A stretch of 64,000 nucleotides of DNA from Diogma glabrata (Eukaryota > Arthropoda > Insecta > Diptera > Cylindrotomidae). The notes below the pieces were generated by a model, which did no database searches, was not told the origin of the DNA, and saw only the letters and a list, made by a program, of their open reading frames with translations. The DNA lies in the NCBI GenBank assembly GCA_963693315.1, contig OY856188.1, positions 263,061,162 to 263,125,161 on the forward strand. Direction: 5' to 3'. How positions within the stretch are numbered: the first letter of the stretch is position 1; each line of letters opens with the position of its first letter. The position numbers and the translations under genes were made by a program. Below are positions 11,624 to 21,709 of this stretch, piece after piece.

Positions 11624-12040
11624 ATGTCACAGAATTGTGAAAGGTATAGGATAACTGAAAGATGTTATCGCGAAAATAACCGCGAACGATTACGCATTCG
11701 TGCAATGGAACGTCGCAAAAATAATCGCAAAATACTAAATCAGCGTTGAACGGATAAAAGAAATGCAGTTGTTCAAAGACATCGTAGACGGCAATCACTA
11801 TTTAGATGCGCTGTTCGTAGTAGTGATAATTTTACTATACCAGAAACCCTTTGCTTAGGATCATTGTCTGTCCAATGTAGTCACTGCGGTGCTCTTTTCT
11901 TTAGCATGGAATCTAATAGCAATTGTTGTCGTAATGCGAAATTATCACACTTACCAACAAAAGACGAAAATTTTCCGGTTGAATTAAAAAATTTATTTGT
12001 TAGAACTGATAATAAAAGTAAGAATTTCCCCCTAGTTTAA
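11624..12040 (+). pseudogene. Helitron-like N-terminal fragment
   Basis: The frame runs 139 codons from ATG 11624 to TAA 12038-12040, with one internal TGA at 11747 that would be a CGA Arg in the parent. The first 40 residues are rich in Arg, Asn and Glu (ERYRITERCYRENNRERLR). After the stop comes a cysteine-rich block (VQCSHCGALFF ... NCCRNAKLS) followed by ELKNLFVRTDN. In Helitron replicase-helicases, the same order of an Arg/Glu-rich leader, a C..CGA.H/F..E block, a CC..G.. block and an EL..L segment sits just before the Helitron_like_N domain. The Rep (HUH) and helicase domains are absent. The fragment is truncated at its 3' side and inactive. Context gives no clear Helitron ends. Confidence 0.6.
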
Positions 12041-12507
12041 TTAGATTATTAAAATTGAAGACTTATAACAATAAAAAATAAAATATAATATCTATTTTTA
12101 TTTTTTGGTTTAGATGAAATAATTCACATTTCACATAACCTAAAATGTTTTAACATTTTTGCAGACAAAACGGTCTAGCCGTGAGTGTCGGACATTGTTT
12201 TAAAGTAATATATTAAGAAGGCCGAAAATTGTCACTATAATTCGCTGTTCCTTCCCACCAGAGAAAAATAATCGACATAATTCATTTTGATTTGTTAAAA
12301 AATAGTAAATGAAATGTTTTTATTGGACCTTATCGAGATTTTATTTAGTGAGTTGAATTGTCAAAAGAATACACTAAAAATAAAATTTTCAGGCATAAAA
12401 TATTTTTAATAAAAATCAAAGCAAGCTGAATTTTTTGATATAAAATTTATTTGTTGTCAAGGTTAACAGTTTTTTTATTTTTTGAATTTAAATTTAAGTA
12501 AAACAAA
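12041..12507. other. AT-rich stretch downstream of the Helitron fragment
   Basis: No gene recognised. The less AT-rich part near 12170-12260 (AAAACGGTCTAGCCGTGAG) may be part of the Helitron 3' side, but no canonical hairpin-CTRR end could be assigned. Confidence 0.4.
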
Positions 12508-14175
12508 AAAAAAAGTCGGGTCAAGTGCGAATATAACTCGCTCGCCGAGGGTTCCGTGTATATAATAATATGAAAAAACAGTATTTGCTAATGTAGTTAT
12601 ATGTTGGGTTGAATTTTACCCATAACTGTGGAATAATGGTGGCAACATTTTTAAATTTAATTCGTTTATTAGTCAAACATAAATACAGTTTTTCTCGAAA
12701 TCATTGAGAATTAATGGAATGCGTATACCGATAACAAAACAAACGGTTACAATTCTTGGACCATGAAGATTACTAGATTGCAATGGTCAGCCCGAATAAT
12801 GTTTTTTATGCCGAGTTCATCTGACTAACCATAATCTATTCAATATTATTTTAGAACCCTAATATTATAAAATATTTTCTGAATTAGTTACTAAATTATA
12901 CATTTGCTGCAAAGTAACAAAATTGATCCTCAAAAAATTGATCAAAGAATTCAAAATTCTACGTGAAATTCTTCACAAAAACACGATTTTAAATCGAAAA
13001 TGGTGACTCTGAAAATTTCGGAAAACGGTTTTAGACTAGAAACAAAATAACCTTTCATATAACACCCCACTTGTCAAGGTCAAAAATAACTTTTTTTCGA
13101 AATTTCTTCTCTCAACCCCCTTCTAAGGAACATTTGAAATAATGAGATAACCGCTATAGTTTTCGTTCAATCTTTACAAAATTACCTATGACTGTTAATT
13201 TTTTCAATTTTTCGCTTTTGTAATGTTCGATGATAAAGGGTGGGACAGAATCAGATTTTCACATTTTTATAAATAAGTCCAAAACCGTGTTCTCGAAAAT
13301 TACAAAAAAAATATTTTGAACTACAAAAAAAATCACCTTTCATATGACACCCCACTTGTCCAGGTCCAAAATATTTTTTTTTCAAAATTTCTACTCACAA
13401 CCCCCTCCAAAGAACAATTGAAATTATAACGACCAAAAAAAATGTTTCATTTTTTTTTGCCAAATTCCTACAACCGTGAATTTTTTTAAATTTTTTCTTT
13501 TGTAATGTTCGAAGATAAGTGGGGGGGACAAAACTAAAATTTCACTTTTTCCAAAATAAGTCAAAAACTGTGCTTTCGAAAATTACAAAAAAATTGTTTT
13601 AGACTAGAAAAAAATAACCTTTCATTTGATACCCCACTTGACATGACCAAAAATATTTTGTTTTCGTAATTTTCACTCTCAACCCCCTCCAATAAACATT
13701 TGAAATTATAACAACCAAAACAAAAAAACGGATTTTTGTATGCAAAATTCCTACAACCTTGAATTTTTTCAATTTTTTGCTTTTGTAATATTCGAGGTTA
13801 AGGTGGGGGACAAAAAAATAAACACACGTTCTTGGAAATAACTTAAAAACTAAGCAGTCGATAATTCGTTGAAAGGACTTTTTGAAATATTTGAATTTCT
13901 TTTGATTTTTTTAAACCAAACTCGATTCCTTAAAACAAACTTTTGTTTTACTATCTCCTTATCAATGTCCATAAAATATTGATAAAAACAAATATTCATA
14001 ATTTTCTTGTTGTCAGTAGGCGTGGACAAATACATTGTATAACTGTAAAAAATTTCAAGTTGATAGCACTTAAAATTTTTGCGAAAATCGATTATGTAGA
14101 AATTCGAACGGACACCGAAGTCTCACCAATAGGGTACCGTTTTTACTTTTTCAAAGTACGAAACCCTAATAGCCT
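12508..14175. repeat. Dispersed insect repeat with three ~283-bp internal units
   Basis: The left end reads AGTCGGGTCAAGTGCGA followed by GAGGGTTCCGTG. The right end reads CCAATAGGGTACCGTTTTT and then ACGAAACCCTAATAG. This pair of end signatures recurs in repeats I recall from Lepidoptera and other insects; this recognition is from memory, not a search. Inside, CCTTTCATATAACACCCCACTTG recurs at about 13051, 13336 and 13618 (periods ~285 and ~282), and each unit carries CTCAACCCCCT and TGCTTTTGTAAT-type words. No protein is encoded. I cannot assign the autonomous partner. Confidence 0.65.
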
Positions 14176-14254
14176 ACTTTAAAAAATAAATATTCCCTTA
14201 ATATATAGCACTGAGGATTTTTAATTGCTTACATGAGTTGTAAATAGTAGTAGC

Positions 14255-14506
14255 TCAATATTTGTTGCACTGGTTGAACCCTATAGAAAATAGATGGATA
14301 CCATAAGTCCACATGAGCATTGGTATCGCTTTATGTATTAGCAATTCGTTGTCTAAAGAATTTTTCAATTTTCCATTTACGCTCTCATAGGTAGGGTATG
14401 ATGCAGAAGAAGAATTGCTATCTGGCCAACAAATGTGAGTATCTCCTGAGTATCTTCTGAATATTAGTGCCTGGCTTCCAAGATTATGGTTGGTATCTAC
14501 TACCAA
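14255..14506 (-). pseudogene. Possible Jockey-type LINE RT remnant
   Basis: The frame contains SLDNELLIHKAIP followed by MWTYGIHL, resembling the conserved NKLLIYK...P.WTYG.QLWG segment after the RT palm in Jockey-clade LINEs. The rest of the frame is unrecognisable and the typical continuation is lost. Only a short piece of the reverse transcriptase C-terminal region is left. Confidence 0.45.
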
Positions 14507-14584
14507 ATCGGAAGTTACTAAAATTAGTTTAAGGAGTGGGAAAAGCTCAACAACTTTCTTCCCAGATCCCGGCTTCCTTTTTAG

Positions 14585-16802
14585 TCCAGTAAATAAATGT
14601 TAAAAGGTCGCAAAAATCCTGTCGAGGACGGGACCTGGCGGAAATTGTTGGTCTTACCGAGTACTTTGACGTGAGAAAAATTACCTTGGGGTTCCGACCC
14701 TGTGAGCCTGGAAAATGGCCCTCAAAGTGTCAGAAGTAGTTTTCGGGCCATATCTCCGAAAATATGGCAGTTAAGGTATTCCTGTTTAGCTAGAAATGAA
14801 GGTGAGCTAATTATCTACAGAAATGGTCCTAGTAATTTTTATCGTAAACCCGATAGTTTCCGAGATAACGGACTCGAACCTTGTCCTGCATTTTTCTCTT
14901 CATCATGGAGCCAGAACGCGGCCTTACACGTATTTACTAAGGAGCGGCGGACAAATTAGCGGATAACTCGGTCAAAATTCAATATTTTTCGATGATTGAA
15001 AATTCATGTGAAAGAGAAAACCCGTACCTGTCACATCCTGTGATAAAATTCCTGTTATCACGTTTGTAAGCGAGTGCAAACGGCGGTCAAAGTTTCTTTT
15101 TATCCGGTTTTCTGGCGCTGTTTTAAATTGATTCATTTTTTTTTTAAAAATTGTGTTTTTATCTGTTTCTTTCTTGATTATTGTACCTGTAGGGGTCTTA
15201 AAACATCTCAGAAAGTTTTCCACAGTGGCTTTCTCGCACTTTTAAACAAAAGGGAATTTATTAATTTCCATTTTGAGGACTTTCATGGAGTTTCGGAAAG
15301 TCCGCGGAAAATCATTAATAAAAGATTTATTGTTTATTGAAGTGCCTCATAAGTTACACCAATTTGTAGCTTAGAATGTCTAGTTTCCGATCGTATTTTT
15401 CAAATTGTTTAGAAATTTCCAGGGCTCTTTAAAATTTGATTTTACGCCCACACGGGAAAAAAACTGGCCAAATTTTTCGGAAACTTTTTTTCTTTCCGAG
15501 GAATGTTTTGGGTATTGTTACTTATATAAAAGTAAAGCTGAGGTTCTCAGCTTTCCATTGATATAAATAATGTCATTGTTTTTAATCCACAAAAAAAAAT
15601 TGAAAAAGTTTCTCTGAAATTATTTATGATAATTTCCTCTTTTTTTCTGCTTCACGTGGCGGCGCGTATATTACGTGTATAATATCGGTCCGCGCAGGCG
15701 CGCACACATGGCACACACACTGGCTTCACGCGTCCCTCGTGGACTTATATTGTTATTGTTTATCGTCAACAATAGTACATTGTGATGCTAGGACGTAAAG
15801 CTAAAGATTAAGTCCAAAATAGCTTACGTCCGTGCATCATATACTATTTTTTATTCGCCGCAAGCAAAATATTTTAAGAAAATTTGTTTATTCTAAATTA
15901 AAATTATAAATTTTAATAAATTTTAAAATAAAAATATGTGGAACAAGTAACCTTTGACAAATTATTAATTATTTTTTTCAAATTATTGTGTAGCTATGAC
16001 AACAAATGATAACAACTATTTTAATTGGATAATGAAATTTTGAATTTAAGGGTTGCTTTGATAAAAAATTTTATTTTTCATAGAATTTAAACAAATGCAA
16101 ATGCTTTTTACTTTTTTGGACGTAGCTATGACAACAAAATAAATAGTTAAAAAGTGACACTTTTAGGCCGTAAATCACAGTAATAAAGTAACACTTTAAT
16201 ATGTAGGCGAATAAAAACGTCATTTATTATAAATTATTAATTTAGAAATCGACAACATATAACGCATTTACAGCGACATAACAAATTAGTACATGTATAA
16301 TTTAAATTTGTGTGTGACTGATCCTTCCTATGCTCCTATATGGCCGCGATAATTTCGCAAATACAACGAGAAAGCCATTGTCATTTGCAGGTCAAATTTT
16401 TCAGGCCAAAACATGGAGCTGTGGGTATTTCCAAGCCCTCAGTTCTCAAATTTGATGAGAATCTGGCGTTTTTTAATGGTCTCAAATTTGACAATTTTTC
16501 ACTACCCGTTTTTGCAAAAAGCATCAATGTTGCGAAAAAAATGACTAGGACCATTTCTGTAGATAATTAGCTCACCTTCATTTCTGGCTAAACAGGAATG
16601 CCTTAACTGCCATATTTCCGGAGATACGGCCCGGAAACTTCTTCTGACACTTTGAGGGCCATTTTCCAGGCTCACAGGGTCGGAACCCCAAGGTAATTTT
16701 TCTCACGTCAAAGTACTCGGTAAGACCAACAATTTCCGTCAGGTCCCGTCCGTGACAGGATTTTTGCGAGCTTTTGATCTTTTTCGACCTTTATTTACTG
16801 GA
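14585..16802. mobile_element. 2.2-kb element with ~265-bp terminal inverted repeats
   Basis: Left arm 14585-14848 and right arm 16529-16802 are inverted copies. The outer ends are TCCAGTAAATAAA and its complement. Both arms contain GCAAAAATCCTGTC, TTGGTCTTACCGAGTACTTT, TTACCTTGGGGTTCCGACC and GAAGGTGAGCTAATTATC, so divergence is modest. The right arm has an extra ~10 bp near its outer end. No transposase was found in the interior, which holds a GC-rich patch around 15655-15745 and the right-hand copy of the 11297-11520 repeat. The superfamily is not determined and no TSD was seen. Confidence 0.75.
15880..16115. repeat. Inverted repeat arm, right (pairs with 11297-11520)
   Basis: This is the inverted counterpart of 11297-11520. 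The word GTAGCTATGACAACAAA occurs twice here, at about 15992 and 16124, a local ~130-bp duplication. It lies wholly inside the 14585-16802 element, so this copy moved with that element or was inserted into it. Confidence 0.7.
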
Positions 16803-17612
16803 ATATTTCGGTTTTCTTGAAATTTATCACATTCAGGATATATCAAGCCATCTTTATCGCACCCCCAACAAAATAGAAGTTATAAAAGACACTCGCTAAG
16901 TAAAAGGAGCTAATTGGATGGAGGCCAAATCTGTGGACACCAATTCAGGTGGGATCTGATTGATTAATGCTCTTGAGAATTCGTCTTCGATATCTAATTC
17001 AGGCACCGCTAGAGTTGAGCAATAGTTAAATTTAAGGAGTCGTTATAACCATCAACTTAAATCGGTTTCGATTTTTAAAATTAAAATACTAAATTAAATT
17101 GATGTTTATTTTACTTTTTATTTCAATATCACAGTGCAACATTTTTGCATCGAATGTCACACAAATTCTGACTTCCGTTTCTGGAAGTATCCACTCAAAC
17201 TAGCAAAACATTAGTTAGATTTTGATAGTTTGTAGCGATCTTCTGTTTTATGACGTCATCAATTTTTGTGCTCGAGCTTTGGTTTTGCACGGCCTTATCT
17301 CGTAAAGTATTGGGAATTTCTCAATGCAATCTTCAAACGAAATGTTTTTCACACCAAAATACTTTTGTGCGCATGTCAAGGTCAGATTTTTATTCTTTCA
17401 GGGTGTTTTTAGAGGAGAAAATCCTAAAAAATGTAATTTTTTCAGATTCGCGATCTGCATCCACACAAGTAACTTTGCTGAACATTCCATTAACCTACAA
17501 TCGATCCTTAATTTGTTCTGGCCATTGTGAGTAATTTCGCAAACAAATAGTACATTTCACACCAAAATTTCAGCTTCAATAAAAAAATATGTGTTATTTT
17601 ATGTTAATAGCT
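16803..17612. other. Unclassified stretch
   Basis: No gene or RNA is recognised. The sequence is a little less AT-rich than average near 16880-17020 and 17240-17530 and carries short open frames without recognisable motifs. Confidence 0.45.
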
Positions 17613-17613
17613 A

Positions 17614-17743
17614 TTTATGTACCAAGGGCGTTATGTTGGTTATTGCGCCCGGAAAGCGACATAATCTAGCCCGAGAACCTCTGGCCCGAGGGATGGATGT
17701 CGCTTGACGGGCGTATTACCCAGTAACGCCAGTGGTGCATACA
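17614..17743. repeat. GC-rich 130-bp fold-back hairpin
   Basis: The arms run from TTATGTACCA...GGGCGTTA...GCGCCCGG...AAGCGACAT to ATGTCGCTT...CGGGCG...TAACGCC...TGGTGCATA and pair over about 50 bp each; GCCCGAG and a GGCCCGAGG word lie near the loop. It stands out against the AT-rich surroundings. A shorter relative (GGGCGTTATGC ... TTAACGCCC) is at about 20021-20060, on the other side of the Penelope pair. Confidence 0.8.
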
Positions 17744-17879
17744 AAATTTTATGCTTCACTAAATAAGCTAAAAACTATGAAAGAATTTAATTTGTTAGTC
17801 TATATTGATATGCAAAAAATACAAATTCTAGGATAAATATAAATGTCAAGAAAATAAATATTTTGAAGTTTAAAATAAT

Positions 17880-18611
17880 TATAAATTAAAAACTAATAAC
17901 ACTTGTTTTTATATTTCGCAAATATGTTTTTATTTTTATTTTCTAAAAATTTTTGCTCAATGCATTTCGGCTTACGCCATTATCAAGAGCGATTCAAAAA
18001 GTTTATGAAGAAAAAATTTTGATTTGAATCAAAAATAAAATGAAAAATGAATAACTAGATTAAATAATTTATATAAACAAATTGTTAAAACATTTAATTA
18101 AAAAGTAGGTAATTTTTCTTATTTAACTGGTTTATAATGGAAATACCATAAATTTGTTGATTTAATAGTTTCTAAAAATGATGACCGAAAAATAGATCCG
18201 GATTTGTCAAAGGAGAACAAATAACGTCGGTTTGATAATTTAGTAAATTTTTGTTAAAGTGCATTGCTTTACGTATTTCAAAAGCTTCCAAAAGATCAAG
18301 TTTAAGACCTTTCGTTTCATATTGTAAAATTTGAATATTGTTGTTATTTATAAAATTACTAGTATGATTTTCCTCAATTAAATGATTAGAAAAGGTGGAA
18401 GATGTTTGTCCTAATCTTAAACTACGAAAATGTTCAGCACATCGAACATGAAACGGACGACCTGTCTGTCCAATATAGATTGCATCACAGTCAGAACAAG
18501 ATAGTTGATAGACTCCAGATTTTGAAAACTTACTTAATTTTTGTTTATTATTTACAAGAAGATTTTGAAGGTTATGATAATAATCATAAACGATAAATAT
18601 TAAAAGAGAAT
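17880..18611 (-). mobile_element. Penelope-like element, inverted 3' copy (left arm)
   Basis: Positions 17880-18577 are the reverse complement of 19011-19708, 698 bp in each arm with no length difference and no mismatch that I could find in the parts compared. Inward of 18577 the match jumps: 18591-18610 is the reverse complement of 18634-18653, so this arm lacks the counterpart of 18654-19010 (about 357 bp). The junction carries a small palindrome, TTATGATAATAATCATAA. This arm encodes the GIY-YIG part of the protein on the minus strand but is truncated. Confidence 0.88.
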
Positions 18612-18618
18612 TTAGAAA

Positions 18619-19416
18619 ATGAATGACTTATACTTCTCTTTTAATATTTATCGTAAGCCAACATGTACAGATTCTATTATACACTCTACTTCTAATCATT
18701 CGTCAAATATAAAACATTCAGCCATTCATGCATTGGTTGATAGACTTATAAAAGTCCCTCTTTCCGCAGCTAATTTTCAAAAGGAATTAAATGTTATTTC
18801 GAACATAACTCTTAATAATGGATATAATCCTACATTAGTTCACAAAATTTTACGTAAGAAATTAAAAAAGATTTCTTATAATTTAATTTATCCAAACCCC
18901 GTCCTTGAAACAAAATTATGGCGTAAAATACTTTACACAGGTAATTTAAGCCAAAAATTAGGAAACAAAATTTCAAAACATACAAATTTAAGTTGTGCTT
19001 ATTATAATAATCATAACCTTCAAAATCTTCTTGTAAATAATAAACAAAAATTAAGTAAGTTTTCAAAATCTGGAGTCTATCAACTATCTTGTTCTGACTG
19101 TGATGCAATCTATATTGGACAGACAGGTCGTCCGTTTCATGTTCGATGTGCTGAACATTTTCGTAGTTTAAGATTAGGACAAACATCTTCCACCTTTTCT
19201 AATCATTTAATTGAGGAAAATCATACTAGTAATTTTATAAATAACAACAATATTCAAATTTTACAATATGAAACGAAAGGTCTTAAACTTGATCTTTTGG
19301 AAGCTTTTGAAATACGTAAAGCAATGCACTTTAACAAAAATTTACTAAATTCTCAAACCGACGTTATTTGTTCTCCTTTGACAAATCCGGATCTATTTTT
19401 CGGTCATCATTTTTAG
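18619..19416 (+). pseudogene. Penelope RT C-terminus plus GIY-YIG endonuclease
   Basis: The frame has 265 residues and is open to its stop. Residues 1-130 match the end of Penelope-type reverse transcriptases (LYFSFNIYRKPTCTDSIIH near the N-terminus, a usual RT7/thumb landmark). Residues about 150-235 form a GIY-YIG nuclease: GVYQL (152-156), IYIGQTGR (164-171), the catalytic Arg region HVRCAEH (174-180), NHLIEENH and the metal-binding Glu in LLEAFEIRK. Penelope elements use RT plus GIY-YIG endonuclease for target-primed reverse transcription. The RT palm with its YxDD motif is missing, so the copy is not autonomous although the nuclease part looks undamaged. The ATG at 18619 is simply the first in frame after the truncation. 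Confidence 0.88.
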
Positions 19417-19599
19417 AAACTATTAAATCAACAAATTTATGGTATTTCCATTATAAACCAGTTAAATAAGAAAAATTACCTACTTTTTAATTAAATGTTT
19501 TAACAATTTGTTTATATAAATTATTTAATCTAGTTATTCATTTTTCATTTTATTTTTGATTCAAATCAAAATTTTTTCTTCATAAACTTTTTGAATCGC

Positions 19600-19633
19600 T
19601 CTTGATAATGGCGTAAGCCGAAATGCATTGAGC
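19600..19633 (+). ncRNA. Hammerhead-ribozyme-like motif in the Penelope 3' region
   Basis: GCTC/GAGC brackets a core TTGATAAT, a short stem-loop GGC-GTAA-GCC, and GAAAT. Hammerhead ribozymes have CUGANGA, a stem II and GAAA; Penelope-like elements are known to carry such motifs. Here the first core box deviates (an A in place of G and an extra T), so activity is doubtful. The inverted copy is at 17955-17987. Confidence 0.4.
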
Positions 19634-20189
19634 AAAAATTTTTAGAAAATAAAAATAAAAACATATTTGCGAAATATAAAAACAAGTGTTATTAGTTTTT
19701 AATTTATATTAAAATGTTTCGCCAAGTGCCGACAGTCGACACAATTGAATTTTTTAAAATAATTATTGATTTTGTTTGTACGTTGCTATGTAAACAAATT
19801 CTCCTAAATTTTGTAGCGTATTGTATGACGTTTAACATAATTTGATAGTTTTGGAAAACTATATGAACATTTAATAACTAAAATGTTGCTAAACATTTTT
19901 AAACAAATGTAAAAATCTTTTGCTTGCTTAAATTGAATAAGAATTATTTACATTTTGTAGACAAAACTACAGTAAAAATAATTTTATCTAGTTTTTTAGC
20001 GTCATTATGAATTTATAGCGGGCGTTATGCATTGATAATACCCCCTCTTAACGCCCCGGTTTGTATGAATGTGTTTATATATAGCGTATCCTAGACATTA
20101 TCACAACTTTATATCATTGTGAAACATAAAGCTTATTTTGCAAATTCGTATACTTTTTATAGAACTATGGAAAGTGATTTAAAAAAGGC

Positions 20190-20540
20190 AATAAGTGTTT
20201 TTAATCGATTTCCATGGCTGCTCGAGAAGTCGATGGTCGCTCTAATTCATCGTTGGAATCTGTGGCATCACTATCTGATATCGCGTTGGATAAAACATTT
20301 AAGGGGTATCTCTTTCGATGTGTCCTTCATCTTGTTCTTCTTCAGTGTCATCTTTAGTATCATCTTCGGTGTCATGTTGGGTTATCGTTTGACTCCACTT
20401 CTGCAAGTAATGCATCTATCATTTTTCCTTTATGTCGTTTTTCCATTGCCATAGTGATTTGATGCAATCGCTTCCCTTGTTCGTCCGATTCGCTGGGCAA
20501 TTGTTGTAAAAACTCATCAAGGTGATGGTGCATAATTTCA
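20190..20540 (-). pseudogene. Decayed acidic coding remnant, unrecognised
   Basis: On the minus strand the stretch encodes LDEFLQQLPSESDEQGKRLH, then a charged segment, then (after a frameshift) a Glu/Asp-rich run TEDDTKDDTEEEQDEG and finally DSDATDSNDELERPSTSR. The codon pattern and composition look like protein-coding sequence rather than random AT-rich DNA, but several frames must be joined. I do not recognise the family. It lies just left of the LPPLHIKLG-type fragment on the same strand, and may be part of that gene or of another transposon protein. Confidence 0.3.
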
Positions 20541-20604
20541 TTAATTTTCGAATATCTGGCTCAGTGAGTCACATGTTTTAAGTGAAAAAAGCATTAACGA
20601 AAAA

Positions 20605-21005
20605 TTAATACCAATGCGAATAGTAAGAATAAGTGAACAAACAAAGATATGAAAATATGTAAATAGACAACAATATATCGTTTTTAATTTTGTCAGTGCT
20701 GAGTTTTGGAAATATGTTCTCTAAACAGTCATACACTTCTTCAGCATCTTTGACGGCCACATAGATCACTTTCGAAACAATTCCCAATTTTATATTGAGT
20801 GGTGGCAGCAATATATCATCGATATTTTTAATTAAAGGTACATTAAACAAAATTAAACTTTTTCGTTTTCGGTAGTTCTTTTTATCCAGTCATGACACAG
20901 ATAATGGTCGATTTTGCTTCGCGAAACTGCTCTTTGCAATCACATCTTGCAAAATGTTCACAACTTTTAGGTCACAATTACTCCGGTCTGAAAGACTCAA
21001 GTATT
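20605..21005 (-). pseudogene. LPPLHIKLG-type repetitive arthropod gene, 3' part
   Basis: The frame reads DILLPPLNIKLG, then a segment ending IFPKLSTDKIKND. Upstream, across a stop, is CDLKVVNILQDV. This order (GDLKV.. then LPPLHIKLG then KFP.IS..KIK) matches a repetitive protein family I know from many arthropod genomes, of unassigned biochemical function and probably a transposon product. The part that precedes it in the family is at 25884-26150, also on the minus strand. The gene is therefore split by about 4.9 kb of inserted repeats. Stops and frameshifts make it a pseudogene. Confidence 0.6.
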
Positions 21006-21009
21006 ACAT

Positions 21010-21403
21010 TCATGAGCTCAAAGTGAAATTCTTACTCCCACTTTTTTTGGCATTTCTCGACGTTTTAGGACATACTGATTCTAAAAAGGCAAAAAAAAAT
21101 GTATGTCTGTCTGTCGGCCGTCCGTCCGGCCGTCCGTCATTACCTACGCTGCAGGGAAAACCGCTGGAGCGATTTCAAACATTTTTGTTTCTAAAAATAG
21201 GTATACTCAAGGGACAGGTCCGAAAGGACGTTGTTTTCGATAACTGTACCGGAAGTGTGTCAAAAAAATCATTATGTGTGTCAAAAATAGCAAATTTTCA
21301 TATTTTTGGCTTAAAAAACGATCATTTTAAGTGATTGCGAGTAGGAAAATTAAATTTGGAGAAATCTTGAAGGTAGGGATTGGTATGTGAGATCAAAAAC
21401 TAG
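21010..21403. repeat. Left part of the repeat element that splits the LPPLHIKLG-type gene
   Basis: This segment holds a GTCTGTCTGTCGGCCGTCCG motif followed by AAAACCGCTGGAGCGATTTC, a combination frequent in dispersed insect repeats. Its inferred right counterpart ends near 25884 (CTGAAATCTCATAGCTCTGAG). The borders are inferred from where the interrupted gene stops and resumes. Confidence 0.5.
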
Positions 21404-21671
21404 ATTATTGCATTATAAGTTTGTCAAAAAAATGTTGTCAAGTGTGTCAAAAGAAAGATTCTTATTTATTTTTTTACCAAATTTTTTGGAAAAAAATAAA
21501 ATTGTTTGTTTTAAATGAAATTATATTAGTATTATTGAGATTTATGGCATTATGAGTTTGCCAAAAAAATGTTGTCAAGTGTATCAAAATCAAGGTTTTT
21601 ATTTATTTTTACCCAATTTTTTTAGAAAAAAATAAAATTAATAGTTTGTATGACATGAAATTTTATTATTA
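21404..21671. repeat. Tandem units of ~136 bp, interrupted by the RTE
   Basis: The word GTTGTCAAGTGTGTCAAAA, preceded by GGCATTATGAGTTTG, occurs at about 21407 and 21548. A third unit (ATGGCATAATAATTTTGTC ...) begins at 25131 immediately after the RTE insertion. Removing the RTE and one copy of its TSD restores a continuous third unit, which confirms the element borders. Confidence 0.8.
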
Positions 21672-21683
21672 TTATAGAGAATT
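21672..21683. repeat. RTE target-site duplication, left copy
   Basis: TTATAGAGAATT here is repeated exactly at 25119-25130, giving a 12-bp direct repeat around the RTE. Confidence 0.85.
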
Positions 21684-21709
21684 TCGCTCTCTCTCTCTCT
21701 CTCTGGCGT

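Larger units (their letters stand above)
18612..19708 (+). mobile_element. Penelope-like element, 5'-truncated (right arm)
   Basis: This is the longer, plus-strand copy of the head-to-head pair. It starts within the coding region, contains the last 265 codons, and ends with a ~290-bp 3' untranslated part. The border at 19708 mirrors 17880 in the other arm exactly. TTAAAAT occurs just outside both ends (17870-17876 and 19709-19715) and may be a target duplication. A hammerhead-like motif is at 19600-19633 and again, inverted, at 17955-17987. Confidence 0.85.

Noticed and set aside
14702..14959. 85-codon plus-strand frame
   Set aside because: It lies mostly in the left inverted repeat of the 14585-16802 element; the matching right arm has no conserved frame.
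18830..19186. 118-codon minus-strand open frame
   Set aside because: Antisense of the Penelope GIY-YIG frame; its partial duplicate at 18402-18596 is the same antisense sequence in the inverted arm.
20119..20454. 111-codon plus-strand frame with hydrophobic stretches
   Set aside because: It is antisense to an acidic minus-strand coding remnant, which explains its hydrophobic translation.
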